Below are positions 60,545 to 64,000 of a stretch of DNA of 64,000 nt, piece by piece. The notes beneath the pieces are model-generated. The model searched no databases, was not told the origin of the DNA, and worked only from the letters and a program-made list of their open reading frames with translations. The DNA is from Anaeramoeba flamelloides. Taxonomy: Eukaryota; Metamonada; Anaeramoebidae. Position 1 is the stretch's first letter; the number at the start of each line of letters is the position of its first letter. The DNA lies in contig JANTQA010000051.1 of NCBI GenBank assembly GCA_027625915.1, positions 6,138,501 to 6,202,500 of the forward strand. The letters run 5' to 3'. A program made the translations under genes and the position numbers.

Positions 60545-62311
60545 TTATAATAATCGATCCTTTTTTGGGATTTCCCTAAGTCCAAAATCAAATTTATTAA
60601 AATGGTGATATGTGATTCCAGTAAATTTGCCTGATCTATTAAACTTTGAAGGGAATTTTTTCGTTCCAAAATGTTTCATTATGCTTTCAATTGAATTGCC
60701 CCTTTCAAAATATGAAGTATCAAAACAGCTAATATCTAAATTGTCTTGCAGATAGGGCTTAAATGGGGGAACAATTTTTTTCTCTTGGAATCTTTGCCAA
60801 TCAAAATCGCTAAAAAAGCTATGGCTAATAATTCCTTTAAATGATAATCTTTTTTTTTTATTTCTTAACAATTTTGAGATCAAATCTCTTACCATTTTTG
60901 GAATTTTTTTCCCAAATTGGTTTTTTTTTTTTAATTGGTAATCAAATTGTATTATTTTTTGAATTGTTTTTAATTGGGAATCTTCTTTAAATGGTAACTT
61001 ACCATAAATTAATAGAAATAAAATGACACCACAAGCCCAAAAATCAATAGCCTGATCATACCCTTCACCTTGATTTAAAAAGACCTCTGGTGCCATATAC
61101 TCAATTGTTCCGACTTTACTTTGCGCTAATTGACAAAATTTTTTCGAATTTTCTAATGTTTTTTCAAATTCATCATAATCATGATCAAATTCTTCATCAA
61201 ATTCAAGGTCTTCTTTGATAAGGAAACTACTACTATTGTTAAGTCTATTATTAAAATTATCACTACTGCTTGAAGATCTATTACTCTTGCTTTCACTTTC
61301 ACTCCCACTCCCACTTCCGCTTCCGCTTCCTGTTTCACTATTAGTATTGGGAAATGAAAAAGGTTCTGTATTAGTATCAGTATCAGTATCATTATCATAA
61401 CTGCAATAAAAATCACTGTCACTGTTAGTGTTATTATTGGCTTTGCTTAAATTAGGACTCTTATTACGATTCTTTTTGTTGTCATTATTTTTTTTACCAT
61501 AATTGCCATCTTTTTCTTTTCGAGAAAATTCTAAATTATTAAACTTGATTAATTGTTGGAAAAGTGATAAATCTTTAGATAATCCAAAATCTGCAAGTTT
61601 TAAATACCCGTCTGCAGAAATTAAAAAGTTGTCTGGTTTTAAGTCACGGTGAATAAACCCAAGCAAATGAAGATCTCGAATTGCAAGCAACACATTGGCA
61701 AAAAAAAAACGAGCAATTTTCCAACTGATAAATTCTCGGGCATTTGAGAGCAAACAGGAAAGATCGCCACCTTGTACGAATTCAATTGCAAAATATAGAG
61801 AATGGGAATCCTGAAAACAATTATATGCCTTCACTAGCCATTTACTGGAGTGACTGATTAAAATATTCCTTTCTGTTTCAATTCTATTAATTTGCTTTTC
61901 GTTCGCAAATTTTTCTTTTGAAATCACCTTGATGGCCGTCAACTGTAAATTGTCTTTCTGAACAGCTAAGTAAACATCGGCAAATGCACCCTCGCCAATT
62001 TTGGCCAGAAACGTATAATTGTTGGTTCGTATACCTATTCGTTTTAACCTTAAATACTTTGTTTCTTTGTGGTTGTGTCGTTGGATTTTTTGTTGTGCTT
62101 CCTTGAGGCTTTTGCATTTTACTAAACTATCTTTTAATTCTTTGAGTCTTTCCTTTCGGCAATAATGGTAATGCGATTTCTCGGTGTAAAAATTATTTAA
62201 ATAAGATACCAAAAGTTTGGTTCTCCTTTTTGTTTCATTGCTGACTTTTAAAGATTTTAAATTCTTTAAAAAATTTTCATTTTGTTTTTGTTTGAGATAA
62301 TTACTTTTCAT
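60545..62311 (-). CDS. NDR/LATS-family AGC protein kinase
   Basis: 588-residue serine/threonine kinase. Residues 48-92 are the N-terminal regulatory helix region typical of NDR/Dbf2/LATS kinases (binds Mob): KETKYLRLKRIG just before the kinase domain. Gly loop IGEGAFADVYLA (105-116), catalytic Lys128 in AIKVISKEKF, alphaC Glu147, HRDLKPDNFL (221-230), DFGLSKD (241-247), VGTIEYMAPEV (399-409), AIDFWACGVILFLLIYGKLP. The AGC tail has VPPFKPYLQDNLDISCFDTS and the hydrophobic motif FTGITYHHF (563-571), whose Thr567 is the expected upstream-kinase site. Between DFG and APE there is an insert of about 150 residues, polar and Ser/Asn/Asp-rich with a (SG)n(ES)n run, much longer than the usual NDR insert. 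Likely acts in a Hippo/mitotic-exit type pathway controlling growth, polarity or cytokinesis. A transposon lies 24 bp upstream of the start codon. Confidence 0.92.
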   Translation of the reverse strand: MKSNYLKQKQNENFLKNLKSLKVSNETKRRTKLLVSYLNNFYTEKSHYHYCRKERLKELKDSLVKCKSLKEAQQKIQRHNHKETKYLRLKRIGIRTNNYTFLAKIGEGAFADVYLAVQKDNLQLTAIKVISKEKFANEKQINRIETERNILISHSSKWLVKAYNCFQDSHSLYFAIEFVQGGDLSCLLSNAREFISWKIARFFFANVLLAIRDLHLLGFIHRDLKPDNFLISADGYLKLADFGLSKDLSLFQQLIKFNNLEFSRKEKDGNYGKKNNDNKKNRNKSPNLSKANNNTNSDSDFYCSYDNDTDTDTNTEPFSFPNTNSETGSGSGSGSGSESESKSNRSSSSSDNFNNRLNNSSSFLIKEDLEFDEEFDHDYDEFEKTLENSKKFCQLAQSKVGTIEYMAPEVFLNQGEGYDQAIDFWACGVILFLLIYGKLPFKEDSQLKTIQKIIQFDYQLKKKNQFGKKIPKMVRDLISKLLRNKKKRLSFKGIISHSFFSDFDWQRFQEKKIVPPFKPYLQDNLDISCFDTSYFERGNSIESIMKHFGTKKFPSKFNRSGKFTGITYHHFNKFDFGLREIPKKDRLL

Positions 62312-62338
62312 AAATTTTAAAAAATGAAATAAAGTTAA

Positions 62339-63090
62339 GGGTTTAGTATCTAACCAGAAGAAGTTTAAGATTAAAGTATGTTGTTATTGGGTGTAAATCA
62401 CATTAGTTCTCCCGGGTTCAAAAGTCTCTAAAAGATTCAATAAGTCAAAATAGTACTATTCATTCATCTCATCAATTAAAAATTATCGTTGATTAATAAA
62501 AACACCAATAATTTCAGAAAAAAATCTGCATTTTACCACAAATTTATAGGTTGAATTATCAATATTCAGACCTAAAAGTTTAAAAATATCATTCATAAAT
62601 TTGTGGTGAAATGTAGATTCAAAGCCAAAAAAGTCAATTTTTTGAATTAATTTAATAATTAACGAATAGATTCTTTTGGATATAATATTTTTTAGTTATT
62701 GGGAATATATTGATTGTATAACTTACTTTATACCATTTGTTCCCAAATAAATGGAAGAAAATTTTAATTCGATTTTTCAAAAAAAGGTTTTAAAATCATG
62801 CAAAATTTCAATAATTTAATTCTTTAATCTCTTTAAATTATTAATTTCCCTTTTTTGAATTGGATAATTTTGGCGATTTGTTAAAATTCAGGTTATGTGA
62901 TTATTTTGTAATGCTGAATGAAAATTTGATCTTTTGAATTTACAATTAATAGTAAGAAGAAAACAAAACTAATCATTATTTAGGTTTTTATTTTGATGAT
63001 TATTGAGTTAATCGTTGAAAATGAAAAATTAAAATAAAAAGTTACTTTTGGAAGTTTAAAATATGAATTAATAAATAGCTAAACACAAAA
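62339..63090. mobile_element. piggyBac-like MITE (0.75-kb class), copy 3, right end lost
   Basis: TTAA at 62335-62338, then GGGTTTAG and the family sequence (TTAAAGTATGTTGTTATTGG) with similarity to about 63080. The right terminus is missing where a family C element begins. It occupies the 5' flank of the kinase gene. Confidence 0.72.
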
Positions 63091-63103
63091 CTCTCAACAA
63101 AAT

Positions 63104-63545
63104 TTTTTAGAAACCACCATTCAAAATTTTTAACACACAAAAATTCAATTTTTGAAAAAAAATCATATTTATACAATATCACCAAGAAATACCAAATTAG
63201 AACCATTTACTAACTGAAATGTTTAAATAATTGTTTCTAAATTACAATACTCACAAAATACAAAATAAATAACAATCAATACTAAAAAATCAACAGTGTG
63301 TTAAAAATCTTTGAGAGAGCCAAACAAAAAAATACATTGGTAAATTTTTTGAAGTTCTATTGGGATAATTGATTGAACAAATAGTACGATAATCATTGGC
63401 TAATTTTATTTGAGTTTATATATTTTGAAGAAATCAACTTTACACTAAAATCAATTGTTCAAAAAAATTATTGATCGAAGTAAACAGTTAGATAATTCAA
63501 AAAATAAAATGAAAACCAAAAACTAAAAAAATTAAGTCACAATTT
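63104..63545. mobile_element. family C element, partial copy
   Basis: Starts AAACCACCATTCAAAATTTT and follows family C to about 63540, where similarity ends before the far terminus. Confidence 0.55.
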
Positions 63546-64000
63546 TTGAAATGAGCATTTCAGTTTTTTTATGACTAAAATTTCACGAAAAAAAAGTTTA
63601 ACAAGAAGATTTTTAATTAAATATTAAATTCATTTTAAAAGATGCCACAGAACCTCAATTTTTTTAATTTTTATTTCTCATTTTGAAACTCTCTTTTTTT
63701 TTTTTCCACATCATATTTTTCAAAAAAAAAAATAAAAAAAAGAAAAGAAACAAACTTTGAAAAACAAAACAAAAAACGGATGAAATAAGAAAAAATGAAA
63801 AACAAAAATTTGAAAAAGAAAAACTAAAATTTGCACAATTAGAAAAAATGATTTTGATCTAAAAAATAGAAAAAATACATTGAGATAAGAATATTTGATA
63901 AACCACAGAACGAACTTCCAATAGCTTTATAAAATGAGTCAAAATATTTGAAAAATTACTTAGATATATCTTTTATTACAAAAAAAAGTCAACTTTTTTG
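63546..64000. other. AT-rich DNA at window edge
   Basis: A-rich stretches only; nothing recognised. Confidence 0.5.

Overview
This window looks like nuclear DNA of a free-living unicellular eukaryote, probably an amoeboid protist. It is very AT-rich. Its protein genes carry spliceosomal introns, use the standard code, and contain asparagine- and Glu/Lys/Asn-rich runs written by microsatellites. The style (PAS plus coiled-coil proteins, RGS-DUF547 fusions, NENENE or KEKEKE tracts) recalls Anaeramoebae, but that is a low-confidence inference. I saw no tRNA, rRNA, CRISPR or operon. Introns start with GTAA; their acceptors usually lack a pyrimidine tract.

Host genes, left to right: an RGS + DUF547 signalling protein (3276-4868, minus, 5' exon not found); a PAS + coiled-coil protein (7796-9877, minus) whose 3' end is occupied by a LINE; a ubiquitin-specific protease of the USP25/USP28 type (16862-19456, minus); a small two-exon Asn-rich protein (26383-26787, minus); a disrupted gene of the cellular reverse-transcriptase family rvt (30129-32715, minus); an unknown two-exon coiled-coil protein (37636-41262, plus); an acidic nuclear-type protein (44012-44476, minus); the ESCRT-I subunit Vps23/TSG101 (45444-52287, plus; one frame break and a 5.5-kb intron); ribosomal protein eL18 (53560-54380, minus); and an NDR/LATS-family AGC kinase (60545-62311, minus). 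They do not form a pathway, although USP25/28 and Vps23 both handle ubiquitinated cargo.

The rest is a dense set of mostly non-autonomous transposons, many nested and several dated by empty sites. They include two 5'-truncated copies of one LINE with clear target-site duplications; piggyBac-like elements (TTAA target, GGGAYTAG ends) in three size classes; Tc1/mariner-like elements (TA target); a 458-bp pair with TTA duplications resembling PIF/Harbinger MITEs; and several terminal-inverted-repeat families that I cannot place (called C, E, F, G, H, K, L and M here). The regions 20-30 kb, 33-43 kb and 46-50 kb are largely made of them. The region 55.8-60.5 kb is poor in genes and rich in microsatellites.

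Coordinates of introns and repeat ends come from reading the sequence by eye. Splice sites were accepted only where the phase agreed and, for eL18 and Vps23, where the joined protein matches the family.
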